Counted from the first letter of the stretch, positions 42,849-51,701 are shown. The stretch is 64,000 bases of DNA from Pectobacterium zantedeschiae (GCF_004137795.1 NZ_NWTM01000001.1:124001-188000), one strand, 5' to 3'. Numbers and translations: made by a program. Notes: generated by a model not told the origin, from the sequence alone.

Positions 42849-43041
42849 TTACTTATCGTGTGATTTGTCATGGGTAAAGCGTAACGCAGAGATAACCTGT
42901 TGATTAAGGGCCGCTGGCAGGATGCCGTTATCGATCTCATTCATGAATCGCGGCGTGTGATGTGGTAAATTTGGGAAAGAAAAAGTACGTTTGGTGGGGA
43001 ACGTTGCGGAACGGCTCATGTTGAATACTCAAGGGAATAAA

Positions 43042-43428
43042 ATGTGTTCTGATAATAATAAAGCGTCTTTAGACGTTTTTTCTGGTGAATTTAGCGTGAG
43101 CGACGATGCCTGGACGCTTGATGCCGTTCGGTGGTTTTTTGTTGAGAAGAAAAAGATTATTGCCAATCTGAAAGGGAAAATGGGTAGCGGCCCATTTAAT
43201 GCAGAGATCGAGCTATTATGGCGGGAAGAACTCGGTGACTATTTCGGCAGAGGTTCGATTACCTATGACAATTATCGTTCAGAATACAACACCAATAGTT
43301 TCGCAATAAAAATCATGGCATCAGATATTTACGTAGAAGACGATATCTGCGTTATTGACGATGCAGAGTGGTTGGAAAATGGTTATCCGTATTCTTTCTA
43401 TGGCGATTTGGAACGGATAGGTGATTGA
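43042..43428 (+). CDS. Hypothetical acidic protein
   Basis: A 128-residue protein, strongly acidic at the C-terminus (EDDICVIDDAEWLENGYPY), with no signal peptide or helix long enough to cross a membrane. I do not recognise a family. The start is uncertain: 43042 has AAGGGAAT just upstream, while ATG 43018 and GTG 42991 are further in-frame options. A strong terminator follows immediately. The shape is reminiscent of small immunity-type proteins, but nothing supports that directly. Confidence 0.6.
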   Translation: MCSDNNKASLDVFSGEFSVSDDAWTLDAVRWFFVEKKKIIANLKGKMGSGPFNAEIELLWREELGDYFGRGSITYDNYRSEYNTNSFAIKIMASDIYVEDDICVIDDAEWLENGYPYSFYGDLERIGD

Positions 43429-43432
43429 TGTA

Positions 43433-43468
43433 AATAACGGCCATGTAATGATGGCCGTTATTTTTTTT
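43433..43468 (+). terminator. Intrinsic terminator of the acidic-protein gene
   Basis: AATAACGGCCAT and ATGGCCGTTATT are perfect 12-bp arms with a 6-base loop, followed by a T-run, 5 bases after the stop. Confidence 0.92.
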
Positions 43469-43554
43469 CACTTTACTAATTAGATTTCGTTAATTGTAGG
43501 ATCTATAGAAGAATAGGGAATATTCACGAAACCTGAGATGAATACTTAGTTACG

Positions 43555-43755
43555 TTAATGTCTTGACTGCGCACACTGGTTTTCTAGCTTCATCATTTCC
43601 GCTGGCGGCAAGGGTGCTGTCATCATAGAACGATATTTCATACACTCTGGCGTTTCATCAGTAGGGGATTTTTCTGTACCAGATGAACAGGCAATAACAA
43701 ATAGGGTTATCGAGGCGATCAATATCTGATGGATAGTAGCCTGATAGTATTTCAT
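43555..43755 (-). CDS. Small lipoprotein of unknown function
   Basis: A 66-residue protein. The hydrophobic N-terminus ends in the lipobox LFVIAC|SSG at about residues 18-23, so the mature part is a lipid-anchored peptide of some 44 residues with two further cysteines (ECMKYR and NQCAQ). AGGAGA precedes the ATG at 43755. No family is recognised. It is monocistronic. Confidence 0.65.
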   Translation of the reverse strand: MKYYQATIHQILIASITLFVIACSSGTEKSPTDETPECMKYRSMMTAPLPPAEMMKLENQCAQSRH

Positions 43756-43783
43756 GCATTCTCCTCTTAGCTTTTTGTATACA

Positions 43784-44074
43784 TTACCCTGCATCGCTAT
43801 TTAATTCCATGGGGTATGGAAATGGTAGATGCAAATAGCACAGCTCACGACCTAATAGCTTGTCGTTTGTGCATCCTGTCATCCTGCACTTTCCTGAATC
43901 GAATCCACCGTGCGCAACAAGAGTCTCATAAACATGTGGTGGCATACCGAGTGCGTAAAACGGCGAGTTTATTAAATTAACCTTAAGATAGCGTTTTGTT
44001 AGATTAACCAAAAAGAGGGGCAAGGATTGCTTTATACCGTACTTATTGATCACCTCAGGGTTCCCTGAATCCAA
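43784..44074 (-). pseudogene. Possible gene remnant with CxxxxC...C pattern
   Basis: An open frame of 96 codons with no ATG near its start. The residues GGFDSGKCRMTGCTNDKLLG, then CYLHLPF, suggest a small zinc-binding segment. The frame can be extended about ten codons upstream to a stop, and DSGNPEV and FDSGKC look like related phrases. I do not recognise it; it may be a fragment of a larger gene or spurious. Confidence 0.3.
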
Positions 44075-44363
44075 TCTTCCTGCATTACCAGAAAGTAGTT
44101 ACTCACGAGTCTACTGACACCGAACCTTTACTCCGTCATATTCAGGCTGCGTAAGCGAGAAGATATGATGAAAAACCGTGTCTTTACGTGGTCTACAGCC
44201 AGATTATTGTGACGGACATACGCACTGTACATACCGTTACACAGCAACACTCATCATCGAAGATAACCCTGGTATATAATCCAAAAAACACAGGGATCGA
44301 TTTACCGTGAAGATAAAAATTCACAAATTTCAAACAATAAATATCATGTAGTCTTACTTTATA
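44075..44363. promoter_or_regulatory. Upstream region of the dlt operon
   Basis: About 290 bases without a gene. TATAAT at 44275-44280 is a good -10 candidate 84 bases before dltD, with only a poor -35. No ribosome site of good strength precedes dltD (CTTACTTTATA). Confidence 0.45.
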
Positions 44364-45500
44364 ATGAAAATCAAAAATACTCTCTGCCTACATATCCTGA
44401 TGGCTATCCTCGCTATCTTATTTCTTAGCGTTCCTCCGCTGGTGACGAGCGTTGATCCGGCGCTAACATTCCGGCCATTGATTAACACAATGGAAGGAAC
44501 GGCAAAAGAACAAAAGGAAAAAATAGCCACTATTTCTCATGCTTTACAGGGAAATGCGATTTTCTTTCTCGGGGCATCCGAGGTTTCGACATCTGAAGAC
44601 GAACAATACGCAGTATATAATTACTTTAATAACCAGTTACATCGTCCAGTAGTGGCCTATGGCGATAGTTATGTCGATAGCGTCACGCATTTTTTACTGC
44701 TTTCGCGTTTTAAGAATGATCTTAGCGCTAACAGTAAAATTGTTTTGCTGCTGGCACCCGATAGCTTTTATTCGGATGGTACTCCCCCGGCAATTTTTGC
44801 TAACAATTTTCCAGCGTCTATTTTTAATCCGCTGATGAAGGATGAGCAGACGCGCTCTTTTCTGGTCAATTATTTACAACATATCGATAAAGAAGATATA
44901 AGCCATTTAACTTTCGGCCAAATGAAAGTCTACGGCTGGGATCCACAAATTATCTGGCAGGAAGTGAGTTATCAATTTGCTAATTTCTGTGAGCTGATAA
45001 AAAACTACTGGCTGGCTCTGCTACGTATTGTCCCGCAGCCTACGCAACCGTGGCCTCACCCGTCAACGACTAACGTTACGCCTGACTGGGATCGCGAACT
45101 GGCTCAGGCGCATGAGCTGAATAAATCTCGTCAGCAAAGTGCTGCCACTCTGTGGATGGATAAGACTGTTTTTGCCGACGATAAAACACCAGAAGAGTGG
45201 GACGATGCGCCGATTGTTCCTGCGCAAATGGAAGCATTACGGGCGACGATTAAGCTTCTGAAAGCACGTAACGCCCAGTTTGTCGTCATTGTCGATCCGA
45301 TTAATCCGTGGGCGATTAATAACTCCCAGAAATTTCAGCCAATTGATAGTCAGATCAGGTCGATGCTGGAGGAAAACAAGGTTCCTTATTTTGATATGTA
45401 TGCGCAGCCTTATCAGAACGGCTGGAATTGGGATCGTCTGCACCCAACCGAGCCAGCCTGGGTCGTGATGGATAAATTTATTGCTGAGAGTTTTAAATGA
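44364..45500 (+). CDS. dltD: DltD-like D-alanyl transfer protein
   Basis: A 378-residue protein with one N-terminal membrane helix (about residues 8-28) and an SGNH-type esterase/transferase domain facing the periplasm. The GASEVSTS segment (about residues 70-77) carries the nucleophilic serine region of DltD. The C-terminal WDRLHPTEPAW (about 358-368) carries the catalytic Asp/His pair (DxxH). In Gram-positive bacteria DltD finishes D-Ala transfer to teichoic acid. This Gram-negative host has none, so another acceptor is implied. It overlaps dltX (ATGA). Confidence 0.85.
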   Translation: MKIKNTLCLHILMAILAILFLSVPPLVTSVDPALTFRPLINTMEGTAKEQKEKIATISHALQGNAIFFLGASEVSTSEDEQYAVYNYFNNQLHRPVVAYGDSYVDSVTHFLLLSRFKNDLSANSKIVLLLAPDSFYSDGTPPAIFANNFPASIFNPLMKDEQTRSFLVNYLQHIDKEDISHLTFGQMKVYGWDPQIIWQEVSYQFANFCELIKNYWLALLRIVPQPTQPWPHPSTTNVTPDWDRELAQAHELNKSRQQSAATLWMDKTVFADDKTPEEWDDAPIVPAQMEALRATIKLLKARNAQFVVIVDPINPWAINNSQKFQPIDSQIRSMLEENKVPYFDMYAQPYQNGWNWDRLHPTEPAWVVMDKFIAESFK

Positions 45501-45619
45501 TGAAAACCGCCATTCGCCTTTTTTTCCTTTATCTCTTTCTGGCGGTAACCATCGTCGCATGGACCTCTGTTGATGAAAGCATGAGTTTAAAAGTGCATTT
45601 TGAATATCAAAAATTCTGA
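45497..45619 (+). CDS. dltX: DltX-like microprotein
   Basis: A 40-residue protein, MMKTAIRLFF... with one hydrophobic helix (about residues 6-23) and the extreme C-terminal sequence HFEYQKF. This fits the FxYxxF C-terminal motif of DltX, whose tyrosine is thought to accept D-alanine before transfer by DltD. It overlaps the dltD stop by 4 bases and ends 7 bases before dltB, so it is clearly in the operon. It is too short for common gene callers. Confidence 0.75.
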   Translation: MMKTAIRLFFLYLFLAVTIVAWTSVDESMSLKVHFEYQKF

Positions 45620-45626
45620 GGGATGA

Positions 45627-46748
45627 ATGATGTACAGCTCTGGAATGTTTTTTTTCCTTCTGTTTTCATCAGCAGTAGTGTTTGCGCTGATTAATCGCGT
45701 ATTCAGTTATCGACTGACGTATTTATCCGCCTTTTCCGTATTGGCGGTGTTGGGCTGGGGATATATTTTCCAGGGGGATTACGTTGTTCCTGTCGCGGTT
45801 TTCCTGAGTTTTTATATTCTCGTCACCTTAAAAGAGAAAGGTTGGTTAAAAACCTGGCAGGCAGTCAGCCTGACATTGCTTCCGCTGTTTTTGGTGAAGT
45901 TACACCTCAACAACCACTGGGGCATGATTGGCCTGTCTTTTATGACCTTCCGCGCGATTGACGTTCTGCTTTATCGCAGCAAAAAAGATGGTCAGAATTT
46001 CCTGCATTACTTCTGCTACCTCTTTATGCCGTTCATTATCCTGGCTGGTCCGATGTATCGCTGGCGGACATGGCTTAATGACATTAATAAACCGGTCTTC
46101 ACAATGACCCGCGAGCAGTTTTTAGTGGCCATTGAGCAAATTTTTACCGGTATTATTCAGAAGTTCTTGTTCGCCATGCTGATCAATAATCTGGTTATTG
46201 AGTCGTGGAGCCACCGTCCGTTTACGCTAAGCGTTGGTGTGGTGATGTCGTTGGCCTACAGCGCCTATCTTTACTTTGATTTTGCTGGTTACAGCAATAT
46301 GGCTATTGGAGCAGGGCGCTTATTCGGCCTGAATATCCCGGCGAACTTCAATATGCCCATTCTGGCTAAAAACCCGCAGGATTTCTGGCGTCGTTTCCAC
46401 ATCAGCCTGTCTGAATGGCTGAGAGACGTGGTCTTTATGCCGATTTATATGAATTTGATGAAGCTCGACTTTTTCCGACAGAACAAAACGCTGGCGCAGA
46501 ATATTGGCATCTTCTGCACTCTGTTTTGTATGGGGGCATGGAACGGGCTAGAACGACACTATGTCATTAGCGGCGCGCTGTTTGGCGCTATTTCGGTTGC
46601 TCACAACATGTTGCAGTGGTCTGCCAAACGCAGTCCGGCTTTGAACAATTGTCTACATCATCCGGTTATTGTGTTCATCGGTCGAATTTTGACGCTGGCA
46701 AGCGCCGCGGCCTCCCTCTACATCTTTAGCGGAATGTCTCCTCTATGA
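45627..46748 (+). CDS. dltB: DltB-like MBOAT-family membrane acyltransferase
   Basis: A 373-residue polytopic protein of the MBOAT family that would pass D-alanine from DltC across the membrane. The family motif FWRRFHISLSEWLRDVVFMP (about residues 251-270) is clear. At the second conserved site the usual W-H-G reads MGAWNGLERHY (about residues 302-312), so the histidine normally regarded as catalytic is asparagine, with a histidine four residues on. It overlaps dltA by 4 bases (ATGA). Confidence 0.85.
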   Translation: MMYSSGMFFFLLFSSAVVFALINRVFSYRLTYLSAFSVLAVLGWGYIFQGDYVVPVAVFLSFYILVTLKEKGWLKTWQAVSLTLLPLFLVKLHLNNHWGMIGLSFMTFRAIDVLLYRSKKDGQNFLHYFCYLFMPFIILAGPMYRWRTWLNDINKPVFTMTREQFLVAIEQIFTGIIQKFLFAMLINNLVIESWSHRPFTLSVGVVMSLAYSAYLYFDFAGYSNMAIGAGRLFGLNIPANFNMPILAKNPQDFWRRFHISLSEWLRDVVFMPIYMNLMKLDFFRQNKTLAQNIGIFCTLFCMGAWNGLERHYVISGALFGAISVAHNMLQWSAKRSPALNNCLHHPVIVFIGRILTLASAAASLYIFSGMSPL

Positions 46749-48178
46749 ACCTTCACTCAGAGCTTCAGGAACTGCAAGATTTCCTTCGTGCGGCATTACT
46801 TGACCCTTCTAACCCAAATCAGTTGGCGATTAGCGGCAGCGATGAGGCAATGACGTGGCAACAGCTATCCGTCGCCGTTACTGACTGGTCACATCGCTAT
46901 CAGCAATGCCAGCAGCCTGCCGGTCGGCCGGTTGTGTTATATGGCCATCAGCAGGCGGAGTTCGCCGTGGCGATCTATAGCTGCCTGCTGCATAACATTC
47001 CGTATATCCCAGTGGACTGCATCTATCCACAGGAGCGGCTCAGGGAAATTTGCCACCTGGCGAACGCCCCTTACTACTATGATGTCGCGACCCGGCAGTT
47101 CATTGCTACCGGTGAGGCTGGTCAGGCATTGGTCGAGCAGAATCTCGCCTATATCATGTTCACCTCCGGCAGCACGGGAAAACCTAAAGGTGTGCAGATC
47201 GGGCGTGAAAGCCTGTGGCATTTCATGAAATGGGTGCGTGAGGATTTCTCTCTGCCAGACGCGCCGGTGCTCATGAACCATGCGGTGTTCAGCTTCGATC
47301 TCTCCCTGATCCCGCTGCTGGCGAATCTGGCAACGGGGGGACACATCGTTCTGAATGCGAAAGAGGATATTGCGGCAGAAAATTGGCTCGAACGCCTAAA
47401 AGACAACGAGGTTTCCGTCTGGGTTTCAACACCATCTTTCGCTTACCAGAGACTGCTCTCCACTCAGTTCAACAGTGAATATTTACCTGAGCTCAACGTC
47501 TTCGTGTTCATTGGTGAAGTGCTAAACAAAGCGCTGGTCAAACAGTTACGCCGCCGCTTCCCACACGCCAAAATTCTCAACTCCTATGGCCCAACGGAAG
47601 CGACCATCGCTACCACCGTCATCGAAATCACGGATGACATCCTGCACAGCGAAAACGATCTGCTGCCAGTCGGTGCGATGATGCCGGATTCCAGGATGGA
47701 AATTACCGCCGAGGGTGAGCTGATTATTTGGGGCAAAAACGTGATGCGTGGATACCTCGGTTTAGCACAGGAGAACGCTGAGAAATTGCTGCATCGGGAA
47801 AGTGAAGCATTCCGAGGCTACAGAACTGGCGACCTGGGCTACGAGGACGGGCTCCTTTACTGCCAGGGTAGAAATGACAGCCAAATCAAACTCAATGGCT
47901 ACCGTATTGAAATCAACGAGATTGAAAACCGCCTGCTGGCGATATCCGACATCAGTGAGGCGGTTGTTCTGCCGCTGATGAAATCGGGCGGTGGTGTTCT
48001 GCGTATCGCGGCATTCTGTGTGACGAACTTAGCGCCAGAAGCGATTAAAACGTCTCTCTCTAAAGTGATCCCACCTTACATGGTGCCTTCCCAAATCATT
48101 ATCAAAGATGCGTTGCCGCTGAATCCCAACGGCAAGATTGACCGTAAACTGCTGGACACCCATGCCCGCACGATTTAA
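46745..48178 (+). CDS. dltA: D-alanine:carrier-protein ligase, DltA-like
   Basis: A 477-residue adenylation enzyme. Core motifs are in order: YIMFTSGSTGKPKG (about residues 136-149), YGPTEATI (about 281-288), YRTGDLGY and GRNDSQIKLNGYRIE (about 359-395), and the C-terminal lysine motif LPLNPNGKIDRK. It adenylates D-alanine and loads it on the 4'-phosphopantetheine arm of DltC encoded 17 bases downstream. D-Ala specificity is inferred from the operon. Confidence 0.88.
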   Translation: MNLHSELQELQDFLRAALLDPSNPNQLAISGSDEAMTWQQLSVAVTDWSHRYQQCQQPAGRPVVLYGHQQAEFAVAIYSCLLHNIPYIPVDCIYPQERLREICHLANAPYYYDVATRQFIATGEAGQALVEQNLAYIMFTSGSTGKPKGVQIGRESLWHFMKWVREDFSLPDAPVLMNHAVFSFDLSLIPLLANLATGGHIVLNAKEDIAAENWLERLKDNEVSVWVSTPSFAYQRLLSTQFNSEYLPELNVFVFIGEVLNKALVKQLRRRFPHAKILNSYGPTEATIATTVIEITDDILHSENDLLPVGAMMPDSRMEITAEGELIIWGKNVMRGYLGLAQENAEKLLHRESEAFRGYRTGDLGYEDGLLYCQGRNDSQIKLNGYRIEINEIENRLLAISDISEAVVLPLMKSGGGVLRIAAFCVTNLAPEAIKTSLSKVIPPYMVPSQIIIKDALPLNPNGKIDRKLLDTHARTI

Positions 48179-48195
48179 TTATCTCAGGAAAAATT

Positions 48196-48417
48196 ATGGA
48201 ACAAGAAATACTCGCGCTGTTTGAAAAGATCTTATCCCGTAAAGTGGGCTTTAACGATGAGCTGATTGAGTCCGATATTCTCGACTCTATTCTGGCAGTC
48301 GATCTGGTACTGGAAGTGCAGGACGTTTATGGCTGTGTGATTCCGCCAACCGAAGTGGCTACCGTTTTGAAGACTCCAGCGGATCTGGCTCGTTATATTG
48401 AAGAGAACCGCGGCTAA
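48196..48417 (+). CDS. dltC: D-alanyl carrier protein, DltC-like
   Basis: A 73-residue acyl-carrier-type protein. The phosphopantetheine serine is in DILDSILAVDLV (residue 32 by count). It needs an ACP synthase encoded elsewhere. CAGGAAA precedes the ATG. It is the last gene of the operon, with a strong terminator after it. Confidence 0.9.
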   Translation: MEQEILALFEKILSRKVGFNDELIESDILDSILAVDLVLEVQDVYGCVIPPTEVATVLKTPADLARYIEENRG

Positions 48418-48447
48418 GTCTGAAACGGTGACGATTTTGCACGATTT

Positions 48448-48482
48448 AAAGCCCCCAGATAGGTTTATCTGGGGGCTTTTTT
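48448..48482. terminator. Bidirectional intrinsic terminator between dltC and mesD
   Basis: AAAGCCCCCAGAT and ATCTGGGGGCTTT are perfect 13-bp arms with a 6-base loop. A T-run follows on the plus strand and TTTAAA on the other. Confidence 0.92.
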
Positions 48483-48529
48483 ATAGGGTTTGGAAGCTAG
48501 AGTCTTATACTAGACCCGTGTTCCTGGCG

Positions 48530-49561
48530 TTATTTAGCCAAGAGTTCTCTTCGAACGATTTCTGCGCCTGCACTTAACGCATTGAGTTTGCCTGTAGCTA
48601 CCCGACGAGATAAAGGAGCCATACCACAGTTGGTAGAAGGGTAGAGCTTGTCGGCATCAACAAACTGAAGTGCTTTGCGTAGCGTACTGGCGACTTCCTC
48701 TGGTGTCTCAATGGCATTGGTTGCCACGTCAATGGCTCCGACCATCACTTTTTTACCGCGAATCAGTTCAAGCAGGTCCATTGGAACATGCGAGTTATGG
48801 CACTCCAGCGAGATGATATCGATGTTAGATGTTTGCAGTTTAGGAAACGCTTCTTCATATTGCCGCCACTCTGACCCCAGCGTCTTTTTCCAATCTGTAT
48901 TGGCTTTGATGCCATATCCGTAGCAGATATGTACTGCCGTTTCACATTTCAGTCCTTCAATCGCTCTTTCTAACGCGGCGATACCCCAATCATTCACCTC
49001 ATCAAAAAAGACATTAAAAGCCGGTTCATCAAACTGAATAATATCCACACCAGCAGCTTCTAATTCTCTGGCTTCTTGATTGAGAATTTTTGCGAACTCC
49101 CAGGCTAGCTTTTCGCGGCTTTTATAGTGGTTATCATAGAGCGTATCGATCATCGTCATTGGCCCAGGCAGAGCCCATTTAATCGGTTTCTTCGTGAGTT
49201 GACGTAAGAATTTGGCATCTTCGACAAAAACGGGTTTTTGACGCGCCACCGCACCGACAACGGTCGGTACGCTCGCGTCATAGCGATTACGAATTTTAAC
49301 GACTTCACGTTTCTCAAAATCTACGCCGCTAAGGTGTTCAATAAACGTCGTGACGAAGTGTTGGCGCGTTTGCTCGCCATCGCTGACGATATCAATATCG
49401 GCACGCAGTTGATCAAACAGCGATAAACTCAGAGCATCTTTTTTCCCCTCAATTAACTCTTCGTTTTGTAATTTCCAAGGGGACCACAGTTTCTCAGGCT
49501 CTGCGAGCCAGGATGGTTTGGGCAAACTGCCAGCAGTTGAAGTGGGTAGCAATGTTTTCAT
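48530..49561 (-). CDS. mesD: Folate-independent core methionine synthase MesD
   Basis: A 343-residue protein equal to the C-terminal catalytic barrel of MetE without the N-terminal half. Zinc ligands are visible as His and Cys in AVHICYGY (about residue 216), Glu in ISLECHNS, and Cys in STNCGMAP near residue 313. The family uses an unknown methyl donor rather than methyl-tetrahydrofolate polyglutamate. It follows the MesX gene, its required partner in that family. It makes methionine from homocysteine in the cytoplasm. Confidence 0.85.
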   Translation of the reverse strand: MKTLLPTSTAGSLPKPSWLAEPEKLWSPWKLQNEELIEGKKDALSLSLFDQLRADIDIVSDGEQTRQHFVTTFIEHLSGVDFEKREVVKIRNRYDASVPTVVGAVARQKPVFVEDAKFLRQLTKKPIKWALPGPMTMIDTLYDNHYKSREKLAWEFAKILNQEARELEAAGVDIIQFDEPAFNVFFDEVNDWGIAALERAIEGLKCETAVHICYGYGIKANTDWKKTLGSEWRQYEEAFPKLQTSNIDIISLECHNSHVPMDLLELIRGKKVMVGAIDVATNAIETPEEVASTLRKALQFVDADKLYPSTNCGMAPLSRRVATGKLNALSAGAEIVRRELLAK

Positions 49562-49588
49562 AACAGGTGACCTTATATTTTTGGTGAA

Positions 49589-50566
49589 TCAACGCGCGTA
49601 GTGAGCAGACCATTGTTCAAGAATATTCTTGTAGGGTTTGATGAAGTGCTCTTCAGTAAACTTTCCTTGCTCAATAGCCAACTGACTGCGTTCTACCCGA
49701 TCATAAACAATTTTTGTTAATGAATGATCTTGATGGTTCAGGTTGGGTTGATAGCATTGTCCTGCTGCCGAGTTAGCATTGTAAATCTCAGGTCGGTAAA
49801 TCTTTTGGAAAGTCTCCATCGTGCTGATAGTACTGATAAGCTCAAGATTCGTGTAATCGCTCAGTAAATCACCAGAAAAATAAAAAGCCAAAGGTGCAAC
49901 ACTATTTGCAGGCATAAAGTAGCGTGCCTGTAATCCCATTTTTGCGAAATAATGGTCTGTCAAAGAGGATTCATTTTGCTGGTATTCGATGCCCAATACA
50001 GGGTGCTGATTTCCAGTCCGATGATAGGTGTTTTTGCTGGAAACGCTTAGGCATATAACAGGTTGTTTATTAAAATTATTTTTGTAATCGTTTGAATTGG
50101 TGAAACATTTGAATAGTTTTCCATGTAAATCGCCAAAGTTATCTGGCGTGTTAAATCCAGTGTGACTCTTATTATGCTCTGGCAGTAGTACGCTGAAATC
50201 ATAGTCTCGCACGTAAGAGGAAAAATTATTCCCTACGATGCCTTCAATGCGTTGATTGGTTTTTTTATCAACAATATTCGTTTTCAATATTTCAATGACT
50301 GGGAAGGTGTCGCCATTGCCTTCAATATCAATCTCTACGGAAATGATTTCAAGTTCGACAGAATAACGGTCTGCGTTGGGGTTATCCCAATAGGCCAATG
50401 TATTGAAGCGGTTATCAATCATTACTAACGTGTTGCGTAAGTTCTCCTGGCGACTCTTCCCTCTGGCCAGGTTAGCAAAGTTGGTCGTGATACGTGTATT
50501 TTCTGAGGGGTTATAATTCTCATCGAAACAACTGCTCTTAATCGTAAATGTAAAATCTTTGTTCAT
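49589..50566 (-). CDS. mesX: MesX, DUF1852 partner of MesD
   Basis: A 325-residue DUF1852 protein, recognised from the FTIKSSCFDENYNPSENTRI start, the TNFANLARG segment and YRPEIYNANSA near residue 260. Known members occur beside the core MetE protein MesD and are needed for its oxygen-dependent methionine synthesis; the chemistry is not settled. It lies 27 bases before mesD on the same strand, forming an operon. No signal peptide. Confidence 0.85.
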   Translation of the reverse strand: MNKDFTFTIKSSCFDENYNPSENTRITTNFANLARGKSRQENLRNTLVMIDNRFNTLAYWDNPNADRYSVELEIISVEIDIEGNGDTFPVIEILKTNIVDKKTNQRIEGIVGNNFSSYVRDYDFSVLLPEHNKSHTGFNTPDNFGDLHGKLFKCFTNSNDYKNNFNKQPVICLSVSSKNTYHRTGNQHPVLGIEYQQNESSLTDHYFAKMGLQARYFMPANSVAPLAFYFSGDLLSDYTNLELISTISTMETFQKIYRPEIYNANSAAGQCYQPNLNHQDHSLTKIVYDRVERSQLAIEQGKFTEEHFIKPYKNILEQWSAHYAR

Positions 50567-50755
50567 CGTGTTCTTGCATCCTAAAATTTGATATGAAAAC
50601 TAAATCAATATGTTGACTTTTAATGGTTTATTTGTTTCTCGTTCAGCAGTCTTCATGTTGTCAATACGTTAATATTGCATATTTTATGCCAGAGTCATTG
50701 GATGAGTTAAAGAGAGTTAATTTCATCAAACATGAATTATATTCATGATCAGGCG

Positions 50756-51040
50756 CGCGGTCAGGAAACCTGGGAACCGCGCATGACCTGCTAGCATGGC
50801 ATCGTACGAGCCGATGGGTGTTCCTTGTCTTGCCAGTTCCGCACGAATTTTCCTCGTATGTACAGCAGCATCAACACCATAAGTTTGCACGTCCAGACGA
50901 GTAAAAAACCCTCAAGCACGTGAGATTCTTTTCTGGGTTCACCGATTTCTCAGCGCCATAGATCAGTCCCATTAGCGTTATAGAACTGATAGCAAACCCG
51001 TAATGACTGCAGAAAGTATCGCTGACTTCAAGTATTTACT
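50756..51040 (-). pseudogene. Degraded vapC-like PIN toxin remnant (left copy)
   Basis: The nucleotide text aligns along its length to the vapC copy at about 62650-62935, sharing for example GATGGGTGTTCCTTGT, GCCATAGATCAGT and ACTGATAGCAAAC. Frameshifts and point changes break the frame; ITLM..LIYGAEKSVNPEKN can still be read on the minus strand. Both ends of the gene are missing. It marks the left edge of the AT-rich island. Confidence 0.8.
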
Positions 51041-51154
51041 CTCGTGAAAGTTGCATTTAGCTGGAATTAAAGTGGGCGGCAGACCAAGATACTTGGCGGA
51101 TAATGATTGTTAACACACTAACATTATAAAAGGGATGCTGTAAGCACACCCATT

Positions 51155-51457
51155 TTAGTTCCACACACTTTTTGAGATTTCCGGGTTTTCAGCCATCAGC
51201 CGATATTCTTCCGGCGTCAGGTTATTCAGGGATTCATGAGGACGCTCGCTGTTATATTCATGCAGCCAGCGTTCCGTAATTTCAGTCAGTGCCTGAATGA
51301 CCGGCTCATCACGCTGGGTGTCAGACTGATAAAAATACACCGTCCTGCTCAGCGATAACGTCCTGCATGCCTGGCGGATGCTCATCGCAAACTGTGCAGT
51401 CAGATAACTGACGAGCTCACGCTTTATCGCTGGTTTTAAAGCTTTTTTCAATAACAT
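51155..51457 (-). pseudogene. IS3-family orfB, internally deleted
   Basis: The first 58 or so codons (RELVSYLTAQFAMS, ACRTLSLSR, DEPVIQALTE) are the N-terminus of an OrfB transposase. They join directly to the C-terminus (ITERWLHEYNSERPHESLN, TPEEYRLMAENPEISKS). The DDE core between them is missing. The frame remains open over the join. Confidence 0.85.
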
Positions 51458-51475
51458 CTTTGAGTGCCCGGCACT

Positions 51476-51701
51476 CCAGACTCAGATCGGCAAACATCTG
51501 TTTCAGCAGACGGTTTTCATCCTCCAGCTCTTTCATCTTTTTGATATCAGAGGCTTCCATTCCGCTAAACCTCGCTTTTCAGTTGTAGTACGACGTCTCG
51601 GATATTCCGGCTTCGCGGCAAACGTCTTTGACAGTACGTCCGGCTTCAACGGACTTCAACACGGCGATGATCTGGTGCTTGGTAAATCGGGCTTTACACA
51701 T
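51476..51701 (-). pseudogene. IS3-family orfA with in-frame stop
   Basis: From the ATG at 51701 the frame reads MCKARFTKHQIIAVLKSVEAG and GRTVKDVCREAGISETSYYN, an HTH typical of IS3 OrfA. It hits TGA at 51579-51581. After the stop the same frame continues KARFSGMEASDIKKMKELED and ends near DVIEK at the A-rich frameshift site. Confidence 0.8.

Noticed and set aside
43971-43987. PmrA box upstream of dlt (ATTAAA-N5-CTTAAG)
   Set aside because: Only one half fits well and it lies almost 380 bases before dltD with no promoter beside it.
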